A DNA stretch of 64,000 nucleotides, taken from assembly GCA_902785825.1 (NCBI GenBank), contig CACZZZ010000003.1, positions 124,001-188,000 of the forward strand. Reading direction: 5' to 3'. The stretch is from an uncultured Bacteroidia bacterium. GTDB taxonomy: Bacteria; Bacteroidota; Bacteroidia; Bacteroidales; UBA932. The translations under genes were made by a program, and so were the position numbers. The notes under the pieces are model-generated. The model worked only from the letters and a program-made list of their open reading frames with translations, made no database searches and had not been told where the DNA came from. Positions 51,316-61,178 of the stretch are shown piece by piece (position 1 is the first letter of the stretch; every line of letters starts with the position of its first letter).

Positions 51316-53187
51316 CTATAGTTCGAGCCAGGGGAGGTTGAAACGGTAGTGGAGGCGGCTGGAGATGAGGTGGATGATACCGTCCGGGGTTTGTGTGCAG
51401 GCGAAATAGCCCTTCGGCTCGGCGTGAGAGGAGTCCATCGTGAAATCTCCCGTCCAAGCGCCCCCAGCTATGGTTTTCCCGGAACCATCAGTCAGAAGTT
51501 TACCGGAGGTCCAGCTCTGGCCCTCGTCGTATGACAAGAAGATTGTCATTCCGCCCTTCGTGAACGTCGCAAGCATAATCGGCCCTTCTTGAAGTCTTTT
51601 CAGCACAAGCCTTTGCCCGCTTCCAATGGGCGGAAACACGCTCGGACCGCTTGTCCAGGAATATCCTTTGTCAGAAGAATAACTCACAGGCATTTTCCCT
51701 TCGATCGAGTTGCCCCGCCCGAACGCCATGAGTCTTCCGTCTTTTAGCTCGACTATTCCGGCGTGTATTCCCGGAATGGTGGCTCCGGCGTCTTTCCATG
51801 TCCGGCCATTGTCCTTGCTTAAGTGTATAGAGGTGCCGTCATCTCCTCCCGGACCAGCGTCGCAGCACTGGATGATTGTCCCGTCAGAGCAGATTATAGG
51901 TCCGGCGATAACCTGATGTCTTACAGCATGTTCCCCCTCTACTATGGTTGGATCAGACCAGGAGCGGCCATTGTCTCGGCTGGAGCGAACCACCATCGCG
52001 AGGCGCTTCCAATCTCCTGAGTCGGCCATTCCGTTGACATGTAACAGCGTTCCGTCCTCAAGAGTCAGCAGAGAGCTTCCGGTCATATTCCTGTCCGGGA
52101 CCTTGAAGAATAGGGAGGCCGGATCCCATTCTTTGGAACCCTTACGTAGCCTGGAGCCGAGCACAACCATCTCCCTGCCGCTCTCAGCATCGGTAGAAAA
52201 CCAAATGGCCAGCAGGTCTCCATTGCGGCACCAGGTGATAGCCGGCTGATGGTTGTGACTGAAGAAAGGCGTGTTGTCAGCGGGAGGGACTACGAATGGA
52301 ACCGGATCGATCCAGATCGGATCAGAAGAGGGTTTTCCCCAACGGTTTCTCCTCTGGCTGACTTTCATCTCAACCAGCGGCTTTGTCTCAGCGGCCTTAA
52401 AAGTCTCAGGAACGAGGTCCGTCTCCACTACCCGGAAACCGATCTGGTTGGATTTGTCAGAAGGGATCGCCGCGGAACGGGAAGCGCTACGGAGGAACTC
52501 CGCGGGAGTGTTGTGGCTTCCTCCTCTTGTCACCCTGAATATTCCTTTGGAAGGGCCTCCGGGATCTTTGGAAGCCTTGCCGGGGTATTCCCCGTACCAG
52601 TCCATGCACCACTCCTCCACGTTGCCGTGCATGTTATGAAGGCCAAAGGCGTTCGGGGTGTCGAGACCGACCTCGAGGGAAACTGGAACCAGCTCTCTCT
52701 CAGTCTTTTGGTTCTTGATCATATCACCGGCCAAAGACTTTCCTGTGTAAAAAGGAGTGTCGGTCCTTGCCCTGCAGGCATATTCCCACTCCGCCTCTGT
52801 CGGGAGACGGAAGTGGCGTCCGGTCTGGCCGGAGAGCCATTCGCAGTAGGCGAGGGCGTCGTGGTAGGATACGAATATCACGGCCTCGTTGTCTCCGCTG
52901 GAAAAGCCGTCTTTGCCTCTCAACGTTTTGTGTTCAGGCCTGAACTCCTCATATTGTATATTAGTGATCTCGGTCTCGCTCATCCTAAAGACCCTGGAGA
53001 TCGTGACCTCCCGGGCTGGTGTCTCGTCCAAGTCGGCCACGAGACCGGTCTTTGTCCCGGACTCTTTTCCGGAGCTACCCATCACGAAAGTCCCCGGAGG
53101 AATTGTCACCATCCTGGGCATCTCTTGCGCGTTCAGACTTGCCGCGACAAATAAAAGAGCTATGAGCCTGTAATGTAACTTATTCAT
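51316..53187 (-). CDS. SUMF1-like domain fused to a sialidase-like propeller, secreted
   Basis: A 623-residue protein. The start is the ATG that overlaps the preceding gene's stop by eight bases; the longer frame runs into that gene. A signal peptide (LIALLFVAASLNAQ) is followed by a formylglycine-generating-enzyme-like (SUMF1) domain at about residues 25-270: TIPPGTFVMGSSG, RLPTEAEWEYACRA, MHGNVEEWCMDWY, RVTRGGSHNTP. The Cys pair needed for sulfatase activation is missing (GGSHNTPAEF in place of a GGS..C stretch), so enzymatic activity is unlikely. Residues about 300-620 form a sialidase-like propeller with Asp boxes SRDNGRSWSDP, SKDNGRTWKD and SSDKGYSWTSG. Both parts suggest recognition or cleavage of glycans. 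Confidence 0.82.
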   Translation of the reverse strand: MNKLHYRLIALLFVAASLNAQEMPRMVTIPPGTFVMGSSGKESGTKTGLVADLDETPAREVTISRVFRMSETEITNIQYEEFRPEHKTLRGKDGFSSGDNEAVIFVSYHDALAYCEWLSGQTGRHFRLPTEAEWEYACRARTDTPFYTGKSLAGDMIKNQKTERELVPVSLEVGLDTPNAFGLHNMHGNVEEWCMDWYGEYPGKASKDPGGPSKGIFRVTRGGSHNTPAEFLRSASRSAAIPSDKSNQIGFRVVETDLVPETFKAAETKPLVEMKVSQRRNRWGKPSSDPIWIDPVPFVVPPADNTPFFSHNHQPAITWCRNGDLLAIWFSTDAESGREMVVLGSRLRKGSKEWDPASLFFKVPDRNMTGSSLLTLEDGTLLHVNGMADSGDWKRLAMVVRSSRDNGRSWSDPTIVEGEHAVRHQVIAGPIICSDGTIIQCCDAGPGGDDGTSIHLSKDNGRTWKDAGATIPGIHAGIVELKDGRLMAFGRGNSIEGKMPVSYSSDKGYSWTSGPSVFPPIGSGQRLVLKRLQEGPIMLATFTKGGMTIFLSYDEGQSWTSGKLLTDGSGKTIAGGAWTGDFTMDSSHAEPKGYFACTQTPDGIIHLISSRLHYRFNLPWLEL

Positions 53188-54166
53188 TATGATGCCTTTG
53201 CTCGTAGAGTTCCCATGAGTTGACAAGGTTCTGCCAGATGCTGTAAAGACCTCCGGCAACTGAGCTGACAGGAGTCATCCAAGTGTAGCCAAGCCATATC
53301 AGGAAACCGTTGTTCTTCTGGCCGAAAGATTGACCGGCTGTGATGGCGTCGGAGAGTTTACTGGCATCGTCCTGGTAATGGCTTACCCCACGTCCAATCC
53401 GCCTTCCGGCGACAAACTGAATAATAGTGCATATCAGGGAGACGATGCCGATAAGGATCGCTGCCCAGATGGATATTCCGCTGTTGATCAGCGCCTTGGT
53501 GGCTAAATAGATGGACAGGCAGAGCGTGAATCCCCAGATGTAGAAAGCCCAGCCGGCGATTCCCACGAGCTTCTCGTGGAGTTTTTTCATGGTGTACCGG
53601 ACAAGCCAGGCGAGAAGGAGGGGGAAAACAAGCAGGGGGAATACCCTCGAGCAGATCGACATGAACCTGGTCATGAAGGATATTCCTTCGACAGGGTGGA
53701 CCATCGGGATGACAAGAGGAATCGCCAGAGCCGCCATGAAGTTGATGATGACGACATAAGTCACTGTGTCGGAGAGACTTCCGCCGAGTTTGTCGGTAAT
53801 TACTCCCGCAGCTGCGGCGGTAGGGCAGATAAAGCACAGCATGGCGCACTCGACGAGGATCCTGACTTCGCCAGCCGGAAGTGCTACGGCGAGAAGTGCG
53901 AGGGCGACAAACGCGCCCATCTGGCAAAGCAGTACAAGGAGATGCCATTTCCTGAACCTCAGATCCCCAGGAGACACTTTGTTGAACTGGAGGAAAAGCA
54001 TGAGGGCCACTCCTATCGGCTGGATGTCTTTGGCGAACTTTGAGAAAGCCGGTTCAGCATTGACGCTCAGCGAGGGTATGAGGTGTAATATCAGGCAGAT
54101 GAGAATCCCGGCGACAATCGCGATCGGGAGCATCCAGTCCTTGATGAATTCCAATATTCTCGGCAT
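53180..54166 (-). CDS. BASS family (bile acid:sodium symporter-like) transporter
   Basis: A 328-residue inner-membrane protein with about nine or ten hydrophobic segments. CPTAAAAGVITDKLGGSLS and the following helix are the usual BASS/SBF signature with a conserved Pro and Gly. Members carry organic anions such as bile acids or pantoate with sodium; the substrate is unknown. It overlaps the SUMF1/sialidase-like gene by eight bases, so the two are probably an operon and the cargo may be a product of that enzyme, an inference. Confidence 0.85.
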   Translation of the reverse strand: MPRILEFIKDWMLPIAIVAGILICLILHLIPSLSVNAEPAFSKFAKDIQPIGVALMLFLQFNKVSPGDLRFRKWHLLVLLCQMGAFVALALLAVALPAGEVRILVECAMLCFICPTAAAAGVITDKLGGSLSDTVTYVVIINFMAALAIPLVIPMVHPVEGISFMTRFMSICSRVFPLLVFPLLLAWLVRYTMKKLHEKLVGIAGWAFYIWGFTLCLSIYLATKALINSGISIWAAILIGIVSLICTIIQFVAGRRIGRGVSHYQDDASKLSDAITAGQSFGQKNNGFLIWLGYTWMTPVSSVAGGLYSIWQNLVNSWELYEQRHHNE

Positions 54167-54247
54167 CTTATATAAAATTGACGCGCAAATATCGCGAAAT
54201 AAATGATAAATTCGCGGATAGATGTTGATTAGTAATTATTCATCAAG

Positions 54248-56278
54248 ATGAAAAAAATTGTTCTTATGATCGTCTCAGCGATGACTCTGGCCGCTTGCGG
54301 TTCCGAGCAGGGAAAAGTCCCCGCGATCGACATGACAAATCTTGACACATCCGTCTCCCCAGCGGATGATTTCTATCAGTATGCCACAGGTGGCTGGCAG
54401 AAAAAGAATCCCCTTAAGCCCGAATATGCCCGTTTCGGCTCTTTCGATATGCTCAGCGAACTGAATGTCGAAAGGCTCAATGAGATGTTCCAGGGAATGA
54501 CATCCATGAAAGCGGAGAGGGGCACCGTGGAGCAAAAGATATCCGATCTCTACAAGCAAGGTCTTGATTCAGTGAGACTTAACCAGGAAGGCGCCGCCCC
54601 GCTCAAGGCTTATTTGGATCAGATTTACGCTGTTAAAGATAAGGCCGGTCTTGTCGGACTGGTCGCCCAGATGCATAACTGCGGCATGGGAGGTTTCTTT
54701 GGCGCTTACGTGGGTTCTGACATGGTCGATAGTGACAGCCAGATCCTCTACTTCGGCCAAAGCGGACTTGGAATCGGTGACAGGGATTATTACCTGAAAC
54801 CTGAGAACGCAGCTTTGAAGCAGGGCTATAAGGCTTTCATTGAGAAAACCTTCAAACTTGCCGGAATCGAGGATCCCGCGAAAGCGGCGAACAATACCTT
54901 GGCTGTCGAGGATGTCCTCGCGGAAAACTCCTGGGACAGCATCAAGGAGAGGGATGTCGAGGCCCAGTACAATGTTTACAGCTCAGAGACCTTGGCTTCC
55001 AGCTTCCCTGGATTTGACTGGAACGCCTACCTGACCGCTAGGGGAATCCCCGCTCAGCCTAAGCTCATCGTCGGTGAGCCCGACTTCTTCGAGAAGTTCG
55101 GAGTCTATTTCGCCAATGAGGATCTCTCCATACTGAAAGACTATCTTGCCGCCAGGGTGATCAGTGGCGCTGCCAGCTCCCTGAGCGACGACTTCTATGC
55201 TGCCTACTTCGACTTCTTCAGCACCCAGATGTCCGGAATCAAAGAACCCAAGCCCCGTTGGAAGAGGGCTATGCAGGCTCCTAACGGCATCCTTGGACAG
55301 GCGGTTGGCAAGATGTATGTCGAGAGGTATTTCCCGGCCTCGTCAAAAGAGAAGATGATCACTTTGGTTGACAATCTCAAGGAAGCTTTCCACCAGCACA
55401 TCGACGAGCTGGACTGGATGGGAGCGGAGACAAAGGCCAAAGCTCATGACAAGCTCAACCATTTCATTGTCAAGATCAGTTATCCGGATGTGTGGAAAGA
55501 TTATTCCACTCTTGACATCGACCCGGAAAAGAGCTACTGCGAGAACCTGCTTTCCGCCAGGAAGTGGAGTGTCGCCGACAACCTTTCCAAGCTTGGCAAA
55601 CCCACGGACAGGACTGAGTGGGGAATGTCTCCCCAGACGGTCAACGCCTATTACAATCCCAGCACAAATGAGATTTGCTTCCCGGCCGCTATCCTTCAGC
55701 CCCCGTTCTTCAATCCTGACGCTGACGACGCCGTCAATTATGGTGGAATCGGTGTCGTGATCGGTCACGAGATGTCTCACGGATTCGACGACCAGGGCCG
55801 TCTGTTCGACAGCAAGGGCAACATGTCCGGCTGGTGGACGGCTGATGATGACGCGAAGTTCAAGGCAAAAGCCAAGATTCTGGCAGACCAGTTCAGCGCT
55901 GTTGAGGTGCTGCCCGCTAAAGACGGCCAGCCTGCTCTTATGGCTAACGGTGAGCTCTCACTCGGAGAAAATATCGGAGACCATGGCGGACTCAGCATCG
56001 CTTATACCGCCATGCATAACGCGATCGCGGGCAAGGATCCCGGCCTGATCGACGGCTTCACCCCGGATCAGAGGTTCTACCTTGGCTACGCCGCTGTCTG
56101 GGCCCAGAATATCACCGACCAGGAGAAGGCCCGCCGTACAAGGCAGGATGTCCACTCATTGGCTGTCAATAGGGTCAATGTGTCAGTGAAGAACTTCCAG
56201 TCCTTCTTCGACGCTTTCGGAATCAAAGAGGGCGATCCTATGTGGCGTCCCGAAAGCGAGAGGGTCCACATCTGGTAA
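54248..56278 (+). CDS. M13 family (neprilysin/PepO-like) metallopeptidase, lipoprotein
   Basis: A 676-residue zinc peptidase that cleaves short peptides. The signal ends in TLAACGSEQG, a lipobox. The zinc motif is His507-Glu508-Met-Ser-His511 (VIGHEMSHGFDDQG), the third ligand is in ENIGDHGGLSIAY, and NAYYNPSTNEICFPAAILQPPFF is typical. The C-terminal VHIW ends the family as usual (CxxW in neprilysin). The gene ends three bases before the FtsX-like permease gene. Confidence 0.95.
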   Translation: MKKIVLMIVSAMTLAACGSEQGKVPAIDMTNLDTSVSPADDFYQYATGGWQKKNPLKPEYARFGSFDMLSELNVERLNEMFQGMTSMKAERGTVEQKISDLYKQGLDSVRLNQEGAAPLKAYLDQIYAVKDKAGLVGLVAQMHNCGMGGFFGAYVGSDMVDSDSQILYFGQSGLGIGDRDYYLKPENAALKQGYKAFIEKTFKLAGIEDPAKAANNTLAVEDVLAENSWDSIKERDVEAQYNVYSSETLASSFPGFDWNAYLTARGIPAQPKLIVGEPDFFEKFGVYFANEDLSILKDYLAARVISGAASSLSDDFYAAYFDFFSTQMSGIKEPKPRWKRAMQAPNGILGQAVGKMYVERYFPASSKEKMITLVDNLKEAFHQHIDELDWMGAETKAKAHDKLNHFIVKISYPDVWKDYSTLDIDPEKSYCENLLSARKWSVADNLSKLGKPTDRTEWGMSPQTVNAYYNPSTNEICFPAAILQPPFFNPDADDAVNYGGIGVVIGHEMSHGFDDQGRLFDSKGNMSGWWTADDDAKFKAKAKILADQFSAVEVLPAKDGQPALMANGELSLGENIGDHGGLSIAYTAMHNAIAGKDPGLIDGFTPDQRFYLGYAAVWAQNITDQEKARRTRQDVHSLAVNRVNVSVKNFQSFFDAFGIKEGDPMWRPESERVHIW

Positions 56279-56281
56279 AGA

Positions 56282-57451
56282 GTGGAAGCGACAGGCTTCA
56301 TAGCCCGACGCCTTCGTTTCGGAGGGAAGATCGCGATGGTTTCCATCGCGATCTCCTTCCTTATCATGATTATTTCCGTGGCGGTCTCCTCCGGTTTCAG
56401 GGAGGAGCTCCGCGACGGTATTTCTGATCTGACCGGTGATGTGCAACTCCTGCCGGCGGACATGAATTACATAAACGACACCTCCCCGATGTCGTCTTCT
56501 CCCGACTTCCTTGATGAGATTGAGGCTATGCCGGAGGTCCGGAGAATTGTCCCAGCTGTTTACAGGGCCGGAATCATCAAGAATGGTGAGAATATCCACG
56601 GTGTGTTGTTTAAGGGCGTCCCCGTCGAGAAAGGAGACGCCGACACCGTCAAGCTCGCTGTCAGGATCCCTTCCCGGCTTAGGGACTTGATCGGGGTCGA
56701 GGTAGGCGGAAAGATGCTGTCTTACTTCGTCGGGGAGAATGTGAAGGTCCGATCCTTCAATGTGGTGGGGGAATATGAAGGGATAATGGACGGCACCGAC
56801 AATATGGTCGTGCTATGCGATATCGCTGACCTCCAAAGACTTAACGGGTGGTCTTCGGACGAGGTCTCGACTCTTGAAATAGGTCTGGCTCCAGCTTACA
56901 GGAATTCCCAGGCGATGAGGGCCGCGTCGGACAAGATAGGAATGGCGGCTTTGGAGAGCGACTCCGGAGAGAGACTGGTGGCGACCTCCGTAATGAGCCG
57001 ATATCCCCAGATTTTCGACTGGCTTGACCTTATAGATTTCAACGTGCTGTTCATTTTGATCCTGATGACGATAGTCGCCGGTTTCAACATGATCTCGGGA
57101 CTCCTTATCATGCTCTTCAGGAATATATCAACTATCGGTACGCTTAAATCCTTGGGAATGACAGACCGCTCGATCGCGAAGGTCTTCCTGAAAGTGGCTT
57201 CCGTGATTGTCTTGAAAGGAATGCTGATCGGAAACGCGGTCGCTTTGCTGCTGTGCGGAATCCAGAGATGGACACATATTCTCAAGTTGAACCCCGAGAA
57301 TTATTTTGTCTCATTCGTCCCCATCCATATCGACATCCCCATGGTCCTGGTTGCCGATATCCTCTCCTTCCTGGTCATCATGCTCCTCCTTCTGATCCCC
57401 TGCATCTTCATTTCCAGGGTTGATCCCGCCCAGACCGTCAGGGCTCAATAG
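56282..57451 (+). CDS. FtsX/LolC-type ABC transporter permease
   Basis: A 389-residue membrane protein with one N-terminal helix (IAMVSIAISFLIMIISVAVSS), a periplasmic domain and three C-terminal helices, the MacB/FtsX layout. It begins with GTG: FIARRLRFGGKIAM fits the family start, and no ATG precedes it in frame. It resembles permeases that pair with LolD-type ATPases in lipoprotein release; the ATPase gene is not in the window. The last 141 bases overlap the 3' end of the convergent lytic transglycosylase gene; its own C-terminus (RVDPAQTVRAQ) is family-typical. Confidence 0.88.
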   Translation: MEATGFIARRLRFGGKIAMVSIAISFLIMIISVAVSSGFREELRDGISDLTGDVQLLPADMNYINDTSPMSSSPDFLDEIEAMPEVRRIVPAVYRAGIIKNGENIHGVLFKGVPVEKGDADTVKLAVRIPSRLRDLIGVEVGGKMLSYFVGENVKVRSFNVVGEYEGIMDGTDNMVVLCDIADLQRLNGWSSDEVSTLEIGLAPAYRNSQAMRAASDKIGMAALESDSGERLVATSVMSRYPQIFDWLDLIDFNVLFILILMTIVAGFNMISGLLIMLFRNISTIGTLKSLGMTDRSIAKVFLKVASVIVLKGMLIGNAVALLLCGIQRWTHILKLNPENYFVSFVPIHIDIPMVLVADILSFLVIMLLLLIPCIFISRVDPAQTVRAQ

Positions 57452-58366
57452 TCCTGTATCATTGGACTTCCCGGAGAATATATTATATTGACGCATAACA
57501 GCTTCCACGTAAGCCTGCGTGGCTGAGCTGCGCTCCCTGCCCTCAAGGTCCTGAAGGGCTCGGCCACCTCCGCTGTTGTAAGCGGCTATAGTCAGCCATG
57601 ACAAGACCTCGGGCTCCTCGGCGTATCTGAAGAGAAGTTTCTGGAGGAAAGCGAGGTAGCGTGTGCCGGCGGTGATATTCTCCTCAGGATCAAGTACATT
57701 GGTGACCCCGAACCGGTCGGCGGTGACAGGCATCATCTGCATTATCCCCATGGCACCCTTTGGAGATTTGGCCTGAATCATGAATTTCGATTCGCTCCAA
57801 GCCAGGGCGGCAAGAAGCCTCCAGTCCCATCCCAGAAGTTTGGCTCCTGACTTGAACATCTCATCGTAAGGACTTATCACTCCGGATGACGCCTGCCATT
57901 TCCCGGGCGCCCCATAGCTCTTGGAGAACCTTCTGGACAAGTCTGAATATTCCCGGGAACCGAGGTATCCCGCATACCACCTCACAAGTTCCCTGTTGGC
58001 GTTTTTCCTGTGCCTCATGACCCATACGGCCGAGGAGTCTTCCAGGGCGATTCCTGTCAGTCCCAGAGTGTCGGTGAATTCTTCGGCAGGAATGGCTATT
58101 ATGTCAAGGCTGTCCCTTACCAGATAGTTTAAAAGGCTGTCCAGATCCTCTCCCAGGGTGATTGATGTGGAGTCGCAATGGCTCTCCCCAAACACTTTTA
58201 GGAGCTCATAATTGAAACCGGTCTTGTAACCGTCAAGCTTGACAGCGCATCGGAGCGTGTGGCCTCTGAAGGCTTCCTTGTCTTGTCTGTGCTGGATTTT
58301 GTTCCCCGCATTAGGGAACAGCAACAGCAGTGAAAGGCTGGCCAGTAAATGTCTTAATCCGCTCAT
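57311..58366 (-). CDS. MltF-like lytic transglycosylase
   Basis: Cleaves peptidoglycan strands with formation of 1,6-anhydromuramic acid. The protein has 351 residues: signal (HLLASLSLLLLFP), a substrate-binding-protein-like domain (about 30-175), and the SLT domain with the catalytic Glu in LAALAWSESKFM, then GAMGIMQMMP and IAAYNSGGGRALQDL. Family members end shortly after this; here an acidic tail of about 45 residues (EDAGDQKEEHDDQEGED) follows, read from the antisense strand of the permease gene. The original stop was probably lost. Its ATG overlaps the porin stop (ATGA). Confidence 0.9.
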   Translation of the reverse strand: MSGLRHLLASLSLLLLFPNAGNKIQHRQDKEAFRGHTLRCAVKLDGYKTGFNYELLKVFGESHCDSTSITLGEDLDSLLNYLVRDSLDIIAIPAEEFTDTLGLTGIALEDSSAVWVMRHRKNANRELVRWYAGYLGSREYSDLSRRFSKSYGAPGKWQASSGVISPYDEMFKSGAKLLGWDWRLLAALAWSESKFMIQAKSPKGAMGIMQMMPVTADRFGVTNVLDPEENITAGTRYLAFLQKLLFRYAEEPEVLSWLTIAAYNSGGGRALQDLEGRERSSATQAYVEAVMRQYNIFSGKSNDTGLLSPDGLGGINPGNEDAGDQKEEHDDQEGEDIGNQDHGDVDMDGDE

Positions 58367-61074
58367 CGGCCTCTGCCGGAACCAAATCTTCCGGAACCTC
58401 CCCTGGAACCGCCTCCTGAGGATAAGCCTGAGCTTGCTGAGACTCTCTCGTTAGGTGAGGGCTGCAGATAGAATGGCCAGTACACGCCAAACTTAAGGGC
58501 TCTCTGGGTTCTGATGTAGGTGTGGGTGCTGAAATAGTCAAACTTGTCCATCGGCCAGCCCTGTCCGACATTCTCGAGTTTAACAAACGCGCATGCCCGT
58601 TTCCACTGGACATTCACAAAAGCGTCGATCACGGGGCCATTGTGGTACTGTTCCTTCTTCTGGTTGTAGAACACGCCCACAGCTGGATTCCAGCCTGGAG
58701 AATAGTACTTTGTGTTGTACCAGACATCACCTCCGAGCTGCATTACCATTGTCCCGTTCGAGATGCTGAACTGGAGATACAGCCTTGAGTTGGCCGCGAG
58801 GGTAGGAACAGGTACGACATCTTGGTTGGAGGAAACCTGGAAAAGGAGCCTGTTGTCCAAGTGCAGCGGCCCGAAAGCGAAATCTTTGTTAAGAGAGGCG
58901 CTCAGGACGCTCATGGGCTTGGTATTCTGCCTGATCACCGCCAGGGAGTCGAAATAAATGTTCTTGTCCAGAAGGGCGTAACCGATCTCGGCGGATGTTT
59001 TCCATCTGGGGATGGAGAGTTTCGCCTGAAGCTTAGTTGTGGAGGTCTTCCCAAAATCATTGTCCCAACGGAAGTGATTGGAGAAGAATTGGTTGTGGTA
59101 ATGTTCCGGTTCTTTAATCGAGGTCTCGAAACGTAGGTTGAGGTTTACCGGACTGGTGCGTGCCCTGCGGAAAGGATGCAGGGTGAAAAGGACATTTCCT
59201 TTCAGGGACATGTCGTTCATCTCACTTCCGAGGAACACATAGTCTCCCGTGGCGTCCCAGTGGATGTAATCTCTCAGCTGACCCTCCACCCCGGCATACA
59301 CGAAGGTGGAGTTCCAGATGGTGTTCGTGTTGCCTTTAAGGAAGGTGGGGTCGAAGTCGTACCAATTGGTTATCCTGTTGCCGATACCTCCGTTCAGTTT
59401 CGACACGATGGCGTCTTCAGACCATGGCTGCAGCCGCAGGAAAATCCTGTTCTCCAGTTTGGACACCCTGACTGAATCGTATGAGTTGGTGGGATTGTAC
59501 AGGAAAGCGTTGTTGTAAAAACGCCGTCCGATCTTGTCTGAAGTTGAGATCTGGTCGGTGTATTTCTTCCTGAACACTGAATATTCAGTACTGTGGCCGA
59601 TGAAGGCCGTGGTGATATTGTCGGTGTCGAAAGTGTCAGCCGCCGCCCGCTCGGCCGCCGCGAGCATCACCAGACTGTCAACCGCGGCTATCATGGTTGA
59701 GTCTCCTGAGGAGAGGATCCTCTCCCTGTAGGCCTTGTTTATCTTATTCTCCCGGATTTTCGTGATGAAGGTGAACGGAATCCTGTATTGCTGGTCAAGG
59801 AAGAAGGTCTTCCTCAATATGTTGCTGGAAGCGTTGGTCAGGTGGACCGAGTATTCCCTGGCATCCAGGGTGGTGTCCCTCACCATCGAGTTGTCAGTGA
59901 TACCTCCGTTCTCGCTCCTCACTATCTTGTTGTGGATGTAGCCGGCGTGCATCAGGTATTTCTTCCCTGTGTAGTTGAGAGCCAGGGAGAGGGTCTTGTT
60001 GGAGGTTGCCTCGTTCTGCGCGATGCCCTTGCCGCCGAAGCGATTGTATTCTATTGTGTAGTTGAACGAGGGGAAAAGGTTCTGGCTCGTGAGGATGTGG
60101 AGGTTGTCGGACTCCTTCTGGGAATTCGCGAATAGGGTTCCCGTGTAGGACAGCTCGGTGTAAGCGGTCTTTGTGTTGTAGAAAGGCAGGGTCTTGGCCG
60201 AGTAGGTCCAGGACTCATAGGGCTGGTAGAACGTCACCCCGTTCTCACTTGTCCGGTTGAAAAAGTTGTAGTATTGCAGGGCTGATCCAGCGACACCCAG
60301 CCAAGAGGCGTTGACATCCTTCCTGTAGAAAGGATAGTCATGGAAACGGAAGTTAGCGGTGGTGTCGGGTATCTTGACTTGCATCTTATGGAACTCCCTC
60401 TCGTGGGTCCATTGGACTATCCTCTTGTAAATCATCGAGTCAGGGAGGGCGAAAGTCTCCAGGATCCTGGGAGTGTTCTCCCGGATACTGTCCTTTATCT
60501 GAGTGATGCTGTCCTTGACCGCCTGGACACTGTCCGCCAGATGCCGCTTGAATTTCTCTTTCTTCTCGATGTCGTATTTCTTTCGGTCGCTCTTTGACAG
60601 GGAGGCGTACCAAGCGTCGAACTCAGCCTTTTTCCTGGCGTTATATTCCAGCGTGTAGAGTGAGTCGAGAATCGGCCAGTCGAGGGAGTCTCCCGCCTGT
60701 TTGAGGGAATCGCTCACGATTTTGTGGACCAGGGAGTCGATGATGGCGACGTAGTACTTGTACCTGAACGGGTCAATGTCCTTGAGTGAGTCGGGAGGAA
60801 AAATGGAATCTCTCGCCGTGACGAGCGGAACGGTGTCTATCGGCTCAAGGAACATGGAGGTGTCATATTCCACATTCGAGGTGGAGTTCCCTTTCATGAA
60901 TATGTTCCGGTACCGTATGGTGTCAGGCTTTTGCGGTTTTTGTGGCATCTCAGCGGTGACCATCCCGAAGCCTGGATCCCCGGCAGCGGGACGGACACCC
61001 ATACTGATGGCGTGCGTGGAGATGACGCACACTACCAGCAAGGGGAACCATATTCTTTTAAAAACCTCTTTCAT
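58363..61074 (-). CDS. Putative outer-membrane porin of Bacteroidetes type
   Basis: A 903-residue protein. An N-terminal signal (IWFPLLVVCVISTHAISM) leads to a charged region (about 70-215) rich in Lys, Asp and Ser, then a long beta-rich domain with alternating patterns and aromatic girdles (for example GWPMDKFDYFSTHTYIRTQRA near the end), as in the putative porin family found in this phylum. The C-terminal GGGSRGGSGRFGSGRGR is a Gly- and Arg-rich tail not seen in typical porins, where a terminal aromatic residue is expected. It has a strong promoter and is coupled to the lytic transglycosylase gene. Confidence 0.8.
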   Translation of the reverse strand: MKEVFKRIWFPLLVVCVISTHAISMGVRPAAGDPGFGMVTAEMPQKPQKPDTIRYRNIFMKGNSTSNVEYDTSMFLEPIDTVPLVTARDSIFPPDSLKDIDPFRYKYYVAIIDSLVHKIVSDSLKQAGDSLDWPILDSLYTLEYNARKKAEFDAWYASLSKSDRKKYDIEKKEKFKRHLADSVQAVKDSITQIKDSIRENTPRILETFALPDSMIYKRIVQWTHEREFHKMQVKIPDTTANFRFHDYPFYRKDVNASWLGVAGSALQYYNFFNRTSENGVTFYQPYESWTYSAKTLPFYNTKTAYTELSYTGTLFANSQKESDNLHILTSQNLFPSFNYTIEYNRFGGKGIAQNEATSNKTLSLALNYTGKKYLMHAGYIHNKIVRSENGGITDNSMVRDTTLDAREYSVHLTNASSNILRKTFFLDQQYRIPFTFITKIRENKINKAYRERILSSGDSTMIAAVDSLVMLAAAERAAADTFDTDNITTAFIGHSTEYSVFRKKYTDQISTSDKIGRRFYNNAFLYNPTNSYDSVRVSKLENRIFLRLQPWSEDAIVSKLNGGIGNRITNWYDFDPTFLKGNTNTIWNSTFVYAGVEGQLRDYIHWDATGDYVFLGSEMNDMSLKGNVLFTLHPFRRARTSPVNLNLRFETSIKEPEHYHNQFFSNHFRWDNDFGKTSTTKLQAKLSIPRWKTSAEIGYALLDKNIYFDSLAVIRQNTKPMSVLSASLNKDFAFGPLHLDNRLLFQVSSNQDVVPVPTLAANSRLYLQFSISNGTMVMQLGGDVWYNTKYYSPGWNPAVGVFYNQKKEQYHNGPVIDAFVNVQWKRACAFVKLENVGQGWPMDKFDYFSTHTYIRTQRALKFGVYWPFYLQPSPNERVSASSGLSSGGGSRGGSGRFGSGRGR

Positions 61075-61096
61075 GCGGGAAAGATGGATAATCCCA

Positions 61097-61128
61097 CAAA
61101 TTTACGCTTTTTCCACTTTACCAACAAA
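61097..61128 (-). promoter_or_regulatory. Promoter of the putative porin gene
   Basis: On the minus strand TTTG (61125-61128), 20 bases, TAAATTTG (61097-61104): a full match with ideal spacing. The leader would be about 17 bases. Confidence 0.7.
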
Positions 61129-61178
61129 TCCCGAGCCGTGATAAACGAAGTCAAATTTTTTTCGTATATTGTAAAACT

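Noticed and set aside
52400..53110. SUMF1 domain as a true sulfatase-activating enzyme
   Set aside because: The required Cys pair is absent and no sulfatase gene is in the window.
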